NCBI RefSeq assembly: GCF_004321985.1
Contig: NZ_SCQN01000022.1
Span: 1 to 64,000, forward strand
DNA from: Castellaniella sp.
Lineage (GTDB): Bacteria > Pseudomonadota > Gammaproteobacteria > Burkholderiales > Burkholderiaceae_B
Reading direction: 5' to 3'
DNA: 64,000 nucleotides
Shown here: positions 1-9,445 of the stretch, piece by piece
How the letters are laid out: every line of letters starts with the position of its first letter
How positions within the stretch are numbered: position 1 is the stretch's first letter
Translations under genes and position numbers: made by a program
The notes under the pieces: model-generated
What the model was told of the DNA's origin: nothing
Seen by the model: the letters and a program-made list of their open reading frames with translations, nothing else
Database searches by the model: none

Positions 1-1829
1 TCGCGGTCGAGCTGAACCTGGATCCGCTCGATGTCATTCGCCGCAATCTGCTGACGCCGGACGTTTTTCCGTATCGTGCTCCGGCGGGGGCATTCATTGG
101 ATCGGGGAATTATCAGGAATCCATTGCTCTGGCGTGTTCACAGGGTAGGCTGGACGAGCTGCTGGAGAGGCGTGCGCAAGCGCGGGTCGAGGGGCGTCTC
201 TATGGAATAGGATATACCGCCGTCGTCGAGCCATCGATTTCAAACATGGGCTACATCACGACAGTGATGACGGCGGAAGACCGCGCAAAGGCGGGTCCAA
301 AGAACGGGGCCATCGCAAGCGCGACGGTCAGTGTGGATCCCCTGGGCAGCGTGACCGTCATCATCGATTCAGTCCCCGGCGGACAGGGGCACCGGACTGC
401 GGCCGCACAAGTCGTGGCGGACGTGTTGGGACTGGATACGGATGATGTGATCGTCAATACCGAACTCGATACCCAGAAGGATGCCTGGTCGATCGCGGCG
501 GGGAACTATTCGAGCCGGTTTGCCGGCGCGACGGCAGGCAGCGTGCATCTGGCAGCCGTGAAAATCCGCGAAAAGATGGCGGCCATCGCGGCCGATATCC
601 TGAAGCAGCCCGTCGATACGATCGAGTTTGCCGACCATTCCGTGTTCTCACGAGTCGACTCCGGGCATTCGCTTCGGTTTCACCGGGTGGCCGGAACGAC
701 GCACTGGTCTCCTGGCACGTTGCCAGAGGGCATGGCGCCGGGCCTGAGGGAAACCGTGTTCTGGACGCCACCCCATGCGGATGCGCCTGACGAGCACGAT
801 GTGATCAACAGTTCGGCGGCCTATGGTTTCATCTTCGATATCTGTGCCGTGGAGGTCGATCGTGTGACCGAGCAGGTGCGCATTGACCGGTATGTCACTT
901 CACATGATGCGGGCAGGATCCTGAATCCGGCTCTTGCGGACGGTCAGATTCGCGGTGGCTTTGCTCAGGGCATTGGGGCAGCGCTGCTCGAAGAATATGA
1001 CTACGCGGCGGATGGCAGCTTTCTGTCCGGCACGTTCGCGGACTATCTCGTGCCCACGGCTTACGAGGTTCCGGACCCCATCATTGTCCATCTGGAGACT
1101 CCTTCGCCCTTTACGCCGCTAGGGGCCAAAGGTCTGGGCGAGGGCAACAACATGAGCACGCCGGTGTGCATCGCCAATGCAGTTGCGGATGCGCTGGGCG
1201 TGGCGGATGTCCGGCTGCCGCTGACGCCTTCACGTATCCATGCGCTTCGAGGCATTCCTGATCCGCAGCCGTCCGGTACATCCAGACAAGTTGTCAATCA
1301 GGTTCCGCCGCCGGCCGGAGACAGCGCTCTGGTCATGTCGGGGGCAGTGGATCTTCCCGCGCCGCCTGAACGGGTCTTTGCCGTGTTGCTGGATCCCGAT
1401 GCGCTGGCCAGCGTGATTCCGGGCTGTCACCGTCTGGAGAGGATGGGTGAGAACCGCTTCAGTGCGGACATCACGATCGGTGTCGGTATCGTGAGGGCGC
1501 GTTACCGCGCCGAGATCGAGCTGGGCGATCTGAAGCCGCCTCATCAACTTTCGCTGGGCGGCAAGGGAATCAGTGCGCTGGGAAGTGCAGAGGGGCGTGG
1601 CACTGTTCGTCTGGTTCCGCTGGAAGGTGGAACCCGGCTGTCGTATGACTACGCAGTATCGGTCAGCGGCAAGGTGGCCGCCGTAGGTGGGCGGATGCTC
1701 GAAGGCGCGGCACGAATCATCCTGCGCCAGATGTTCGACCGCCTTGGCAGGATGGCCTCCACCGGCGGCGTGGCTCCACGTCTGTCCTGGTGGCGGCGTG
1801 TACTGGTGTGGCTGGGGATGCGTCCATGA
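1..1829 (+). CDS. Molybdenum hydroxylase large (Mo-binding) subunit fused to a CoxG-type SRPBCC domain, 5' partial
   Basis: The reading frame is open from base 3, so the N-terminus lies outside the window; 608 residues are visible. The first ~420 visible residues match the C-terminal half of xanthine dehydrogenase/CO dehydrogenase family large subunits: a GGQGHRT cofactor-binding motif, and GLGEGN near base 1140, whose Glu sits where the catalytic Glu of this family lies. From about base 1332 to 1790 a second domain follows, starting DLPAPPERVFAVL and containing IPGC, which is typical of the CoxG/SRPBCC fold. In CO dehydrogenase operons CoxG is a separate membrane-anchoring or maturation protein, so this is a fusion. 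The stop overlaps the next start (ATGA), so translation is probably coupled to the FAD and 2Fe-2S subunits. Substrate unknown; hydroxylation of an aromatic or N-heterocyclic acid is the likely type of reaction. Confidence 0.9.
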   Translation, partial: AVELNLDPLDVIRRNLLTPDVFPYRAPAGAFIGSGNYQESIALACSQGRLDELLERRAQARVEGRLYGIGYTAVVEPSISNMGYITTVMTAEDRAKAGPKNGAIASATVSVDPLGSVTVIIDSVPGGQGHRTAAAQVVADVLGLDTDDVIVNTELDTQKDAWSIAAGNYSSRFAGATAGSVHLAAVKIREKMAAIAADILKQPVDTIEFADHSVFSRVDSGHSLRFHRVAGTTHWSPGTLPEGMAPGLRETVFWTPPHADAPDEHDVINSSAAYGFIFDICAVEVDRVTEQVRIDRYVTSHDAGRILNPALADGQIRGGFAQGIGAALLEEYDYAADGSFLSGTFADYLVPTAYEVPDPIIVHLETPSPFTPLGAKGLGEGNNMSTPVCIANAVADALGVADVRLPLTPSRIHALRGIPDPQPSGTSRQVVNQVPPPAGDSALVMSGAVDLPAPPERVFAVLLDPDALASVIPGCHRLERMGENRFSADITIGVGIVRARYRAEIELGDLKPPHQLSLGGKGISALGSAEGRGTVRLVPLEGGTRLSYDYAVSVSGKVAAVGGRMLEGAARIILRQMFDRLGRMASTGGVAPRLSWWRRVLVWLGMRP

Positions 1830-2659
1830 AACCGGTTCCTTTTGATTATGTCAGGGTCGAAAAGATTTCAGAGATTTTCGATGCCTTCGACTCGTATGGA
1901 CAGGATGCGCGCATCCTCGCGGGTGGCCAGTCGCTGATGGCAATGCTGAATTATCGGTTGGCCAGGCCCAAGGCGCTGATCGACATTTCTCGGTGTCCGG
2001 AACTGGCGTATGTGCGGGTCGAAAAAGGCGCCCTTGTCGTTGGTGCGGCGGCCACCCAGGCTAGCGTGGAATGGCGCGAGTCGCTCGAGCGAGAAGTGCC
2101 TCTTCTCAAGCTTGCTTTCCCCTTCATCTCTCATTTTCAGATTCGTAATCGTGGAACAGTCTGCGGATCCATCGCGCATGCCGATCCCAGTGCGGAACTT
2201 CCGCTCTGCCTGACGGCGCTCCAGGGCGAGGTGGTGTTGCTGGCGCGGCATGGCCAGCGCATCTTGAAGCCGGATGAATTCTTTACCGGGATGCTTTCGA
2301 CGGCGGTGGAACCGGGCGAATTGGTGAAGGAAGTGCGCTTCCCGCTGGTAGCCGACGGACATCGGTACGCCTTTGATGAGGTTGCGATGCGACGGGGGGA
2401 TTTCGCGGTAGCCGGCGTAGCCCTTGATGCGTCTCCGCTGGAAATATCCCTGACCGTGGGCGGGGTCGCAGATCGGCCCGTGCGCCGCACGTGGCCGAGT
2501 TCCTTGGCTGAATCGGACGTCGATGACGCACTCAATGAGTTTGCCTGGGATTTGCAGGCACAGAGCGACAGCCACGCCAGCGCGGAATACCGGCGCCATC
2601 TGGTGCGGGAATTGGGACGGAAACTCATTTTTGGAACACGCCATGAAACGGTATCTTAA
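1826..2659 (+). CDS. Molybdenum hydroxylase FAD-binding medium subunit (CoxM/CutM type)
   Basis: Predicted 277-residue FAD subunit that passes electrons between the 2Fe-2S subunit and the external acceptor. The N-terminal FAD-binding motif AGGQSL and the second motif TVCGSIAHADP (usually TxGGxxAHxDP) are present. The start chosen is the ATG that overlaps the stop of the large subunit by 4 bp; an upstream in-frame start would only add 12 residues lying inside the large-subunit gene. The 4-hydroxybenzoyl-CoA reductase FAD subunit carries an extra cysteine-rich 4Fe-4S insertion. None is seen here (three scattered Cys only), which argues against a reductive dehydroxylase and for an oxidative hydroxylase. 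Confidence 0.93.
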   Translation: MKPVPFDYVRVEKISEIFDAFDSYGQDARILAGGQSLMAMLNYRLARPKALIDISRCPELAYVRVEKGALVVGAAATQASVEWRESLEREVPLLKLAFPFISHFQIRNRGTVCGSIAHADPSAELPLCLTALQGEVVLLARHGQRILKPDEFFTGMLSTAVEPGELVKEVRFPLVADGHRYAFDEVAMRRGDFAVAGVALDASPLEISLTVGGVADRPVRRTWPSSLAESDVDDALNEFAWDLQAQSDSHASAEYRRHLVRELGRKLIFGTRHETVS

Positions 2660-3167
2660 AGACAATCCGCACCTCGTCGCCCTGACTTTGAATGGCAGGG
2701 AAGCCAGCGGCTTGGCTGAACCTCGCACGCTACTGTCTGATTTCCTGAGGCACACGCTGGGGGCGACGGGAGTGCACGTGGGCTGCGAACATGGTGTCTG
2801 CGGGGCGTGCACGGTGAAGATCGACGGAGTCGCCATGCGTTCGTGCCTTCAATTGGCGGTCCAGGCAGAGGGGTCTGTCGTGGAGACCGTCGAGGGTCTG
2901 AATCGGGACTGCGGGCAGGAGCTCAATACCCTCCAGCTTTCCTTCAAGAACCATCATGCCTTGCAGTGCGGCTTTTGCACGGCGGGAATCCTCATGTCCT
3001 GCGACGATTATTTACGGCGTGTCCCCAATCCGACTCGGGAACAGGTCAGAGACATGTTGACCGGGCACCTGTGCCGTTGCACCGGCTACACGAATATCGT
3101 GGACGCGGTGGTGGATGCCGCTGTTTCACACGATGAACAGCAGAAGGGGGAGGTTTGGCATGCTTGA
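2643..3167 (+). CDS. Molybdenum hydroxylase 2Fe-2S small subunit (CoxS/CutS type)
   Basis: 174-residue iron-sulfur subunit. The plant-ferredoxin-like N-terminal cluster motif CEHGVCGAC plus a later Cys (RSCLQL), and the C-terminal cluster motifs QCGFC and CRCTGY, are all present, giving the eight Cys expected for two 2Fe-2S clusters. The ATG chosen starts MKRYLKD, 17 bp inside the end of the FAD subunit gene; the frame extends further upstream but that part is out-of-frame coding sequence of the neighbour. It completes an L-M-S trimer in the order large, medium, small. Confidence 0.95.
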   Translation: MKRYLKDNPHLVALTLNGREASGLAEPRTLLSDFLRHTLGATGVHVGCEHGVCGACTVKIDGVAMRSCLQLAVQAEGSVVETVEGLNRDCGQELNTLQLSFKNHHALQCGFCTAGILMSCDDYLRRVPNPTREQVRDMLTGHLCRCTGYTNIVDAVVDAAVSHDEQQKGEVWHA

Positions 3168-4683
3168 CCTGGGTCGTAGTTTCGTTGCTTCGGTGGAGAG
3201 GGACCCCGGCGCGCTGGCCATCGTGGATGCCGACCTGCATCTGTCTTATGGCGACTGGTTCGACCGTATCAGACGCATCGAAGGGGGGCTGGAGAAGCTG
3301 GGGATCGAGCATGGCGACCACGTGGTGGCCATCTTGCAGAACCGCTGGGAAATGGCGACCCTTCATTGGGCGTGCCAGTTGCTGGGTGCCATCATGACGC
3401 CGCTGAATTGGCGCGCAAAGGCCGACGAGGTGGATTATTGCTTGACCATTTCAGAGGCCAGGGCGGTCGTCTACCAGGACGTTTCCGAGGAAGCGGTACG
3501 CGCCGCGCCCGCCGCCGGTAAGCTTCCGAAGATATCCGTTGGCGATTTGTCGGGTGGAACGGTCCAGTTCGGGGAGCTGCTGTCGTCGAGCTACGCCGGG
3601 AATCTGGTCAATGCCGATGCCAGTGACTGGTCCCTGATGCTGTTCACTTCGGGGACGACGGGCCGGCCGAAGGGTGTTCCCCGACGCCATTGCCATGAGC
3701 GCTCCGCGGCACTTGCGCATATCGCCCAGAATCTGTACGGGCGCGGTGAGTGCACGCTTGGTGTCATGCCTCTCTATCACACGATGGGTGTGCGGTCGTT
3801 GTTGTCCATGGCCATGATCAACGGGTGCTTCGTTTGTGTTTCAAGATTTGATCCGGCGGCGGTGTTGCGGGTCATCGAGCAGGAGCGTGTCACCAACCTC
3901 TATCTGGTTCCGACCCTGTATCACGACATTCTCGCTCATCAGAATCTGCCGGCCACCGATATTTCTTCAGTGCGCAAGCTTGGTTTTGCCGGCGCTTCGA
4001 TGACGGCCTCGCTGCTCAAGCGGCTGAACGAGACTTTCAAGCCGAATCTCTTCGTCAACCATTATGGTTCTTCGGAGGTCTACACCTGCACGATCGACCA
4101 GAACGCGGTTGCGAAACCCGGCAGTGCCGGGAAGGCGGGGCTCAATCAGCGCATTCGGGTTATCAAATTGGACGCCCAGAGTGGCGACGAGGTTGCCGGC
4201 GTTCGGGAAGAGGGGCAGATCATCGCGGACCTCGTGGGCGACGAGGCGTTCGAAGGATACTGGAAGCGTCCGGACGCAAACGAGAAAGCATTGCATGGTG
4301 GCTGGTTCCTGACGGGAGACCTTGGCTACTTCGATGAGGATGGGGATCTGTTCGTGACCGGACGGGTCGACGACATGATCATCAGCGGTGGCGAGAACAT
4401 TTCTCCGACCGATATCGAGAGTCTGTTGTCCACGCACCCAGCTGTTGACGAGGTGGCTGTCGTCGGTTTGCCGGACCCCCGATGGGGTCAGAAGGTTGCG
4501 GCATTCATCAAGCTGAAGGCCGCTGCGACCAAGGATGATCTGGACGCGTATTGCCGGGAATCGGACCTGCCCAATTACAAAAGACCGCGTGAATACGTGT
4601 TTGTCGAAGAGTTGCCAAAGTCCGCCGTGGGAAAGATTCTACGCAGACTCATTGCAAAGGGAGCATCCGGAAAGCAGAGCTGA
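3160..4683 (+). CDS. AMP-dependent acyl/aryl-CoA ligase
   Basis: 507-residue ANL-superfamily adenylate-forming enzyme that activates a carboxylic acid to its CoA thioester with ATP. Visible motifs: TSGTTGRPKG (ATP-binding P-loop), YGSSE (A5), TGDLG and GRVDDMI (hinge), GGENISP, and the C-terminal PKSAVGKILRR with the adenylation Lys. The start is the ATG after a GGGGGAGG ribosome site at about 3146-3154; it overlaps the 2Fe-2S subunit gene by 8 bp. The overall look is that of 4-chlorobenzoate/cyclohexanecarboxylate-type ligases, but specificity cannot be assigned. Its place between a molybdenum hydroxylase and an importer suggests it activates the imported acid or its hydroxylated product. 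Confidence 0.92.
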   Translation: MLDLGRSFVASVERDPGALAIVDADLHLSYGDWFDRIRRIEGGLEKLGIEHGDHVVAILQNRWEMATLHWACQLLGAIMTPLNWRAKADEVDYCLTISEARAVVYQDVSEEAVRAAPAAGKLPKISVGDLSGGTVQFGELLSSSYAGNLVNADASDWSLMLFTSGTTGRPKGVPRRHCHERSAALAHIAQNLYGRGECTLGVMPLYHTMGVRSLLSMAMINGCFVCVSRFDPAAVLRVIEQERVTNLYLVPTLYHDILAHQNLPATDISSVRKLGFAGASMTASLLKRLNETFKPNLFVNHYGSSEVYTCTIDQNAVAKPGSAGKAGLNQRIRVIKLDAQSGDEVAGVREEGQIIADLVGDEAFEGYWKRPDANEKALHGGWFLTGDLGYFDEDGDLFVTGRVDDMIISGGENISPTDIESLLSTHPAVDEVAVVGLPDPRWGQKVAAFIKLKAAATKDDLDAYCRESDLPNYKRPREYVFVEELPKSAVGKILRRLIAKGASGKQS

Positions 4684-4745
4684 TTTGCCGTTGCATGACC
4701 CGGGCTGCCGTTCTCGTTCTCGTCTTTATTGTATGGAGGAGTGAC

Positions 4746-5954
4746 ATGAATCTTAAAAAATGCACATTGGCGGTTTTCGCCAGCAGCCTGTTGTTCGTTT
4801 CCGCGCAGGCGGTTTCAAAGGTTGGTTCCTGCAATGATCCCATCGTTTTCGGGACCACGATTTCGGAGTCCGGTGCGTTTTCGACGTTAACGGACAACTG
4901 GAGCAAGATGACGGAGGAGTTTGCGAAAGAGATCAACGCATCGGGTGGCATCGAGGTAAAGTCCTGCGGCAAGAAGTTGCCGCTGAAATTCGTGATCTAT
5001 GATGACCAGAGCATTCCATCGACAGCCGTGTCGTTGTATGAAAGGCTGGCGACGGTGGACAAGGTGGACTTCTTCGTTGGTCCGGACTGGTCCTCCATTG
5101 GTAACCCCGTGGCTGCCATTGCTGAGAAGCACAAGATCCCGATGGTGGCGGGGAATGTCGCCACACTGTCCATCTATCAGCACGGCTACAAATATCTCTT
5201 TGGGACACCTTACCCGGAAGTCCCGCTCTGGTCAGAGCGTTATTTCGATATGATTTCTAAGATGACGCCGAAGCCGAAGTCCATCTACTTCATCACGCAG
5301 GATAATCCGGTGATGCGGGCCATCACGGATACATGGTCCAAGAAGGCGGAAGAGCAGGGCTTGAAGGTCCTCTCGAAGGTCGTCTTTCCATCGGGCCTGA
5401 TGGATTTCACAGGGATGCTCGCCAAGGTGCGCGCAGCCAAGCCGGATATCCTTTATATCAGCTCCTTTGATGGCGCTTCAGTTCCACTCGTCCAGCAGAT
5501 TCGACAGCTCGGAATCCACGCGATGGATGTACATCACACGATGCTCACGGGATCGCTCTATCGGCAGGTGGGAAAGGACATCGAGGGTATGACCGGAGAA
5601 CTCCCCTGGTATCCTGGCGTGAAGGGTGATTACAGCGATTTGGTGGAGAGCGTGCTGAAAAGATCGAAAGTTGACATGTTCGACGACATCTTCACGTTTG
5701 CGCGGGTTGCCTCTTATCTCGTGATGGTACAGGCCATCGAGAAAGCTGGTGTGGTGGATCGCGAGGCCGTCCGTCAGGCTCTGTACAAGGGCACGTTCAA
5801 ATCACCGGCAGGGAATATCGTATTCTCGGACAATGGCTTCCCCGAGACCAACGGAGCTTTTACGCTTCAGATGCAACATGGCAAGCCTGTCGTCGTTTGG
5901 CCTTCCAGTGTGGCAACCGGCAAGGTGATCTGGCCTTCGCCTACTTGGCAATAA
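4746..5954 (+). CDS. ABC importer periplasmic substrate-binding protein (LivJ/aromatic-acid type)
   Basis: 402-residue type-I periplasmic binding protein (Peripla_BP_6 family). A signal peptide is seen at residues 1-22 (KK, hydrophobic core, then AQA). The mature part begins with DPIVFGTTISESGAFS, typical of the branched-chain amino acid/aromatic acid binding family, followed by INASGGI. A strong ribosome site GGAGGA at 4735-4740 lies 5 bp before this ATG and decides the start. It is followed by its two permeases and two ATPases, so it delivers the substrate of the catabolic operon. In this family proteins next to CoA ligases often bind aromatic acids; that is inference here. Confidence 0.92.
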   Translation: MNLKKCTLAVFASSLLFVSAQAVSKVGSCNDPIVFGTTISESGAFSTLTDNWSKMTEEFAKEINASGGIEVKSCGKKLPLKFVIYDDQSIPSTAVSLYERLATVDKVDFFVGPDWSSIGNPVAAIAEKHKIPMVAGNVATLSIYQHGYKYLFGTPYPEVPLWSERYFDMISKMTPKPKSIYFITQDNPVMRAITDTWSKKAEEQGLKVLSKVVFPSGLMDFTGMLAKVRAAKPDILYISSFDGASVPLVQQIRQLGIHAMDVHHTMLTGSLYRQVGKDIEGMTGELPWYPGVKGDYSDLVESVLKRSKVDMFDDIFTFARVASYLVMVQAIEKAGVVDREAVRQALYKGTFKSPAGNIVFSDNGFPETNGAFTLQMQHGKPVVVWPSSVATGKVIWPSPTWQ

Positions 5955-6026
5955 TCGGTGGAAACCGCCTCCGGTAATGCGGTCCGCTTCGGGGGCGCTC
6001 CATCCTGAAATCATGGGTGTACGGTA

Positions 6027-6902
6027 ATGCCTATCGAAGTCATCCTTCAGGTTCTAATAGGCGGTATTCTGCTGGGAGGCCTCTACGCGCTCATAGCGTT
6101 CGGGTTGTCTCTGATCTACGGGATCGTCAAGATCTTGAATTTCGCGCACGGGACCATGCTGGCGGTTTGCGGGATAGCCGCCAGCGTGTTGTATACCGGG
6201 CTTGGCCTGCACCCCTTGGTCATCGCGATCATCATCACGCCTCTCATGTTCCTTTTCGGGTATCTTTTTTACAGATCCCTGATCTACCCGCTGGAAAGCC
6301 GGAGTGAGTTCGAAAGCGTCGTTGGCAGCGTGCTGGTGACGGTCGGCGCCATGCTCATTTTGAGTGATGTCGCGACGTCTCTGGCGAGTGCGACACAACG
6401 GAATATCCAGCTTCCCTTCCATGCGATCAATCTGAACGGGATCGTGATATCCACGACTCAGATGTATGTCTTGCTGGGAATTGTGGTGCTAACGATTCTG
6501 GTGCAGCTTTTTCTGAGCAAGGCGTGGCTGGGCCGCGCAATCAGGGCGGTCACGCAGGATCGCGTTGGCGCGCAGATTTGCGGTGTGCATAGTATCAAGC
6601 TGAAAAGCATCACGTTTGCCTTCGGTTCAGCCACTGTCGCAATTGCCGCGATCCTGTACACCATGTCCTATCCGGTGAGCCCGTACATGGGGTTCCCTCT
6701 GACGGTCAAGGCATTCACGATCATCATATTGGGAGGTATCGGCAATCTTCGCGGGGCACTTTATGCCGGCGTTTTCCTTGGGGTGGCTGAGAGCATGACG
6801 AGCCTGTTCTGGGATGCCGAATGGGCCCCGGCGGTCAGCGTTGTCCTGATGTTGATGATTCTCATCATCTTTCCAAAGGCTAGCGGGCAGAGGCAGTCGT
6901 GA
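6027..6902 (+). CDS. Branched-chain-amino-acid-type ABC transporter permease (LivH family)
   Basis: 291-residue inner-membrane permease with about eight hydrophobic segments. The opening LLGGLYALIAFGLSLIYGIVKILNFAHG is the family signature of LivH, and GGIGNLRGALYAG near residue 235 is the conserved coupling region. It begins 72 bp after the binding protein and its TGA overlaps the next gene by 4 bp (GTGA). It should form the heterodimeric channel with the LivM domain of the next gene. Confidence 0.95.
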   Translation: MPIEVILQVLIGGILLGGLYALIAFGLSLIYGIVKILNFAHGTMLAVCGIAASVLYTGLGLHPLVIAIIITPLMFLFGYLFYRSLIYPLESRSEFESVVGSVLVTVGAMLILSDVATSLASATQRNIQLPFHAINLNGIVISTTQMYVLLGIVVLTILVQLFLSKAWLGRAIRAVTQDRVGAQICGVHSIKLKSITFAFGSATVAIAAILYTMSYPVSPYMGFPLTVKAFTIIILGGIGNLRGALYAGVFLGVAESMTSLFWDAEWAPAVSVVLMLMILIIFPKASGQRQS

Positions 6903-8662
6903 AAATAATCCATGGTAATCAGCTTCTGATCGCGGTCCCGGTAATATTGATCCTGGCCGCCGTGCCTATCTTTGGCAGTGTCTACGCTGTTTCCTTTTTG
7001 TTCAGTGTCCTGATATTTTATATATTGGCTGCCAGCTGGGACTGGGTCGCTGGCGAGATGGGCTACATCAATTTGGGGCATTATGTATTCTATGGTGTTG
7101 GCGCTTACCTTTTCTCGCTCTCTCTGGTGTCCGGCATTCCGATCTGGTTGTCCATACTGATCGCCTTGGTTGTGACGGGAGTCGTTGGGTTGTTGATTGC
7201 GTTTCCGCTGTTTCGCCTGCGAGGCGACTATTTTGCTTTTGCGACGCTGGCCCTTTTGCCCCTGTTCGAACTGATTGCCAGTAATCTCACCTCCATTACA
7301 AACGGCGTGGACGGTATCATTCTTCCGGCTGCCAATATTCTGACGCGGGCCTATTATCTGGCTGTCGTTCTGTGCGCGGTCACGTTCTTGACGACGCTCT
7401 GGTTGACGAAGCGCCGGTTCGGATACGAGCTCCGGAGCATCAGGAATGATGAGTCCATGGCGGAGATGGTTGGTGTCCGAATTACTCCTGTGAAGGTCTT
7501 GGTATTGGGGCTCAGCGCGAGTTTCGCGGCATTAGCCGGAGCCATTCAGGCTTGGCAGTTGAATTATATCGATCCCCGGACAGTGTTCGGTTTGGATATC
7601 GCACTCGTGCCGATTGCCATGGCGCTGTTTGGTGGCTCAGGGCTCCGTTGGGGCCCCGTCGTTGGCGTCGTGATTCTTGCCTTTATCCAGCAGTGGCTGC
7701 TGATCAACCTGCAGTTTCTTCATGTCGCGGTCTTTGGATTGATCATTCTTTTGATCGGCCGTTTCATGCCGGGTGGTTTGCTGCGGGCTACCTGGCTGAA
7801 GAGGATCCCGGCCTTGAATCCGTTGACCCGGGAGCATCATGAGTTTGTGGTTCAGGATGCGCTCATCGCAGCGCCCGCTGGTGCAAAGTTGCCTCTGGTG
7901 CGGGCGGCGGCGTCTGACAAGGCCGGACCTGTTCTGGAATGTCGGAACGTACGGATGGAGTTTGGTGGGAACATCGCGGTCAACGATGTGAGCCTGGTCG
8001 TGCAGCCTGGAGAGATCGTGGGGCTCATCGGACCCAATGGGTCGGGTAAGACGACGTTGTTCAACTGCATCTCCCGGGTTCTGACGCCTACTGCTGGAAC
8101 GATACGGTTGGATGGTCGTGGCCTGGCCGCGCTTCGCCGAGACGAAATTGCTCAGCTCGGCGTGGGACGGACAAATCAGATCCCGCGACCTTTTGGCGAT
8201 TTGACTGTCCGGGAGAACGTGGCGGTCCCACTGATGCATGGCAAGGGATGTCTGGAGCCTCGGGAAGCCCTTTCAAGGGCTGCCAGTTTTATTTCGTATG
8301 TCGGACTGGCCAATCGCATCGATGACAGAGCGGATGCGCTCTCCCTGCAGGAGAAGAAAGCACTGGAGTTTGCTAGGGCCATTGCGACACGCCCGCGCCT
8401 ACTTCTGGTTGACGAGGTTGCGTCAGGTCTGACGCCTGTCGAGATCGACCGGTTCGTGGAGCACATCCGCGGTATCCGCGATGATTTTGGAATAACGGTC
8501 ATCTGGGTCGAGCACATCTTTTCGGCGCTTGCAAAGGTTGTGGATCGGGTGGTGGTGCTCGAGCAGGGTACCTTGATCGCGGACGGGCCGTTGGAGTCGG
8601 TGATCCAGGACCAGCGTGTTCTGGACACGTACTTGGGCAGTGCCTTGAGGGAAGTCGCGTAA
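6899..8662 (+). CDS. ABC importer permease-ATPase fusion (LivM-LivG)
   Basis: 587 residues. Residues ~1-300 are a LivM permease (GEMGYINLGHY, LRGDYFAFATLAL, FGGSGLRWGPVVG). A linker at ~300-345 joins it to a LivG-type ATPase at ~346-585: Walker A GPNGSGKTT at 378-386, Walker B LLLVDE at 501-506, and a switch His in WVEHI. The ABC signature is off consensus (LSLQEKKALEFARA in place of LSGGQ), though LivG proteins are generally degenerate here. The start is a GTG overlapping the previous stop. Fusion fixes a 1:1 ratio of this permease to this ATPase. Its stop overlaps the next start (TAATG). Confidence 0.94.
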   Translation: MKIIHGNQLLIAVPVILILAAVPIFGSVYAVSFLFSVLIFYILAASWDWVAGEMGYINLGHYVFYGVGAYLFSLSLVSGIPIWLSILIALVVTGVVGLLIAFPLFRLRGDYFAFATLALLPLFELIASNLTSITNGVDGIILPAANILTRAYYLAVVLCAVTFLTTLWLTKRRFGYELRSIRNDESMAEMVGVRITPVKVLVLGLSASFAALAGAIQAWQLNYIDPRTVFGLDIALVPIAMALFGGSGLRWGPVVGVVILAFIQQWLLINLQFLHVAVFGLIILLIGRFMPGGLLRATWLKRIPALNPLTREHHEFVVQDALIAAPAGAKLPLVRAAASDKAGPVLECRNVRMEFGGNIAVNDVSLVVQPGEIVGLIGPNGSGKTTLFNCISRVLTPTAGTIRLDGRGLAALRRDEIAQLGVGRTNQIPRPFGDLTVRENVAVPLMHGKGCLEPREALSRAASFISYVGLANRIDDRADALSLQEKKALEFARAIATRPRLLLVDEVASGLTPVEIDRFVEHIRGIRDDFGITVIWVEHIFSALAKVVDRVVVLEQGTLIADGPLESVIQDQRVLDTYLGSALREVA

Positions 8663-9369
8663 TGCTTAAAGTCGAAGGTATTGCCGTCGATTACGGCAAG
8701 GTTCGGGCGCTGTGGGATGTCAGTCTCTTCGTGAGGGAGGGGGAACGTGTCGCGCTGTTGGGTGCCAATGGAGCGGGCAAGTCGACCACCGTCAATGCTA
8801 TCGTGGGGCTCGTGCCCACGAGCGCCGGACACATCGCCTTTCAGGGTCAGCCATTGGCTCACCAGGATACGTCCGACACGATCGCGAAAGGGATTTCGCT
8901 GGTTCCCGAAGGACGAAGACTCTTCCCGGCCATGAGTGTCTATGAGAATCTCGCCATGGGGGCGTTCAGCCCGCGTTCCCGCAAGGGGGTCGATCGCGAG
9001 ATGGAACGAGTCTTTGATCTGTTTCCGATTCTCAAGGAAAAAAGCTCGCAGAAGGCCGGCGAGTTGAGCGGCGGCCAGCAGCAACAGGTCGCCATCGGGC
9101 GCGCGCTGATGTCATCACCCAAACTGCTGCTTCTGGATGAGCCTTTCATTGGTGTCGCTCCCAAAGTTGTGGAAGAGATCCTCGACACGCTGAGGCATAT
9201 CGGCACCAGTGGGGTCACGGTATTGCTCGTCGAGCAGAATATTCATCGGGCCTTTGGTTTTGCATCTAGGGCGTATGTGCTCGAAAACGGACGCACGGTG
9301 CTAGAGGGCGACTGTGGTGATCTGGCGGACAATCCGGAGTTCACGCGGAAGTTCCTGGGACTCAATTGA
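8662..9369 (+). CDS. ABC importer ATPase (LivF family)
   Basis: 235-residue ATP-binding subunit: Walker [11 protein letters not shown]-loop region, LSGGQQQQVAIGRAL signature, Walker B LLLLDEP, and switch region LLVEQN. The ATG overlaps the stop of the fusion gene by one base. It pairs with the fused LivG domain to give the usual asymmetric ATPase dimer, completing the importer SBP-LivH-LivMG-LivF. Length is normal for the family. Confidence 0.95.
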   Translation: MLKVEGIAVDYGKVRALWDVSLFVREGERVALLGANGAGKSTTVNAIVGLVPTSAGHIAFQGQPLAHQDTSDTIAKGISLVPEGRRLFPAMSVYENLAMGAFSPRSRKGVDREMERVFDLFPILKEKSSQKAGELSGGQQQQVAIGRALMSSPKLLLLDEPFIGVAPKVVEEILDTLRHIGTSGVTVLLVEQNIHRAFGFASRAYVLENGRTVLEGDCGDLADNPEFTRKFLGLN

Positions 9370-9445
9370 TACCCTGAACGGAGCGGGGAATCCGAGCGGA
9401 GGCTGCCCAAGGGTGGTCGATTTCGTATGGCGAACAGGAGTGATG

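Noticed and set aside
1826-3167. 4-hydroxybenzoyl-CoA reductase as identity of the molybdenum enzyme
   Set aside because: The FAD subunit lacks the 4Fe-4S insertion typical of that enzyme, and the large subunit is fused to CoxG, which is not seen there.
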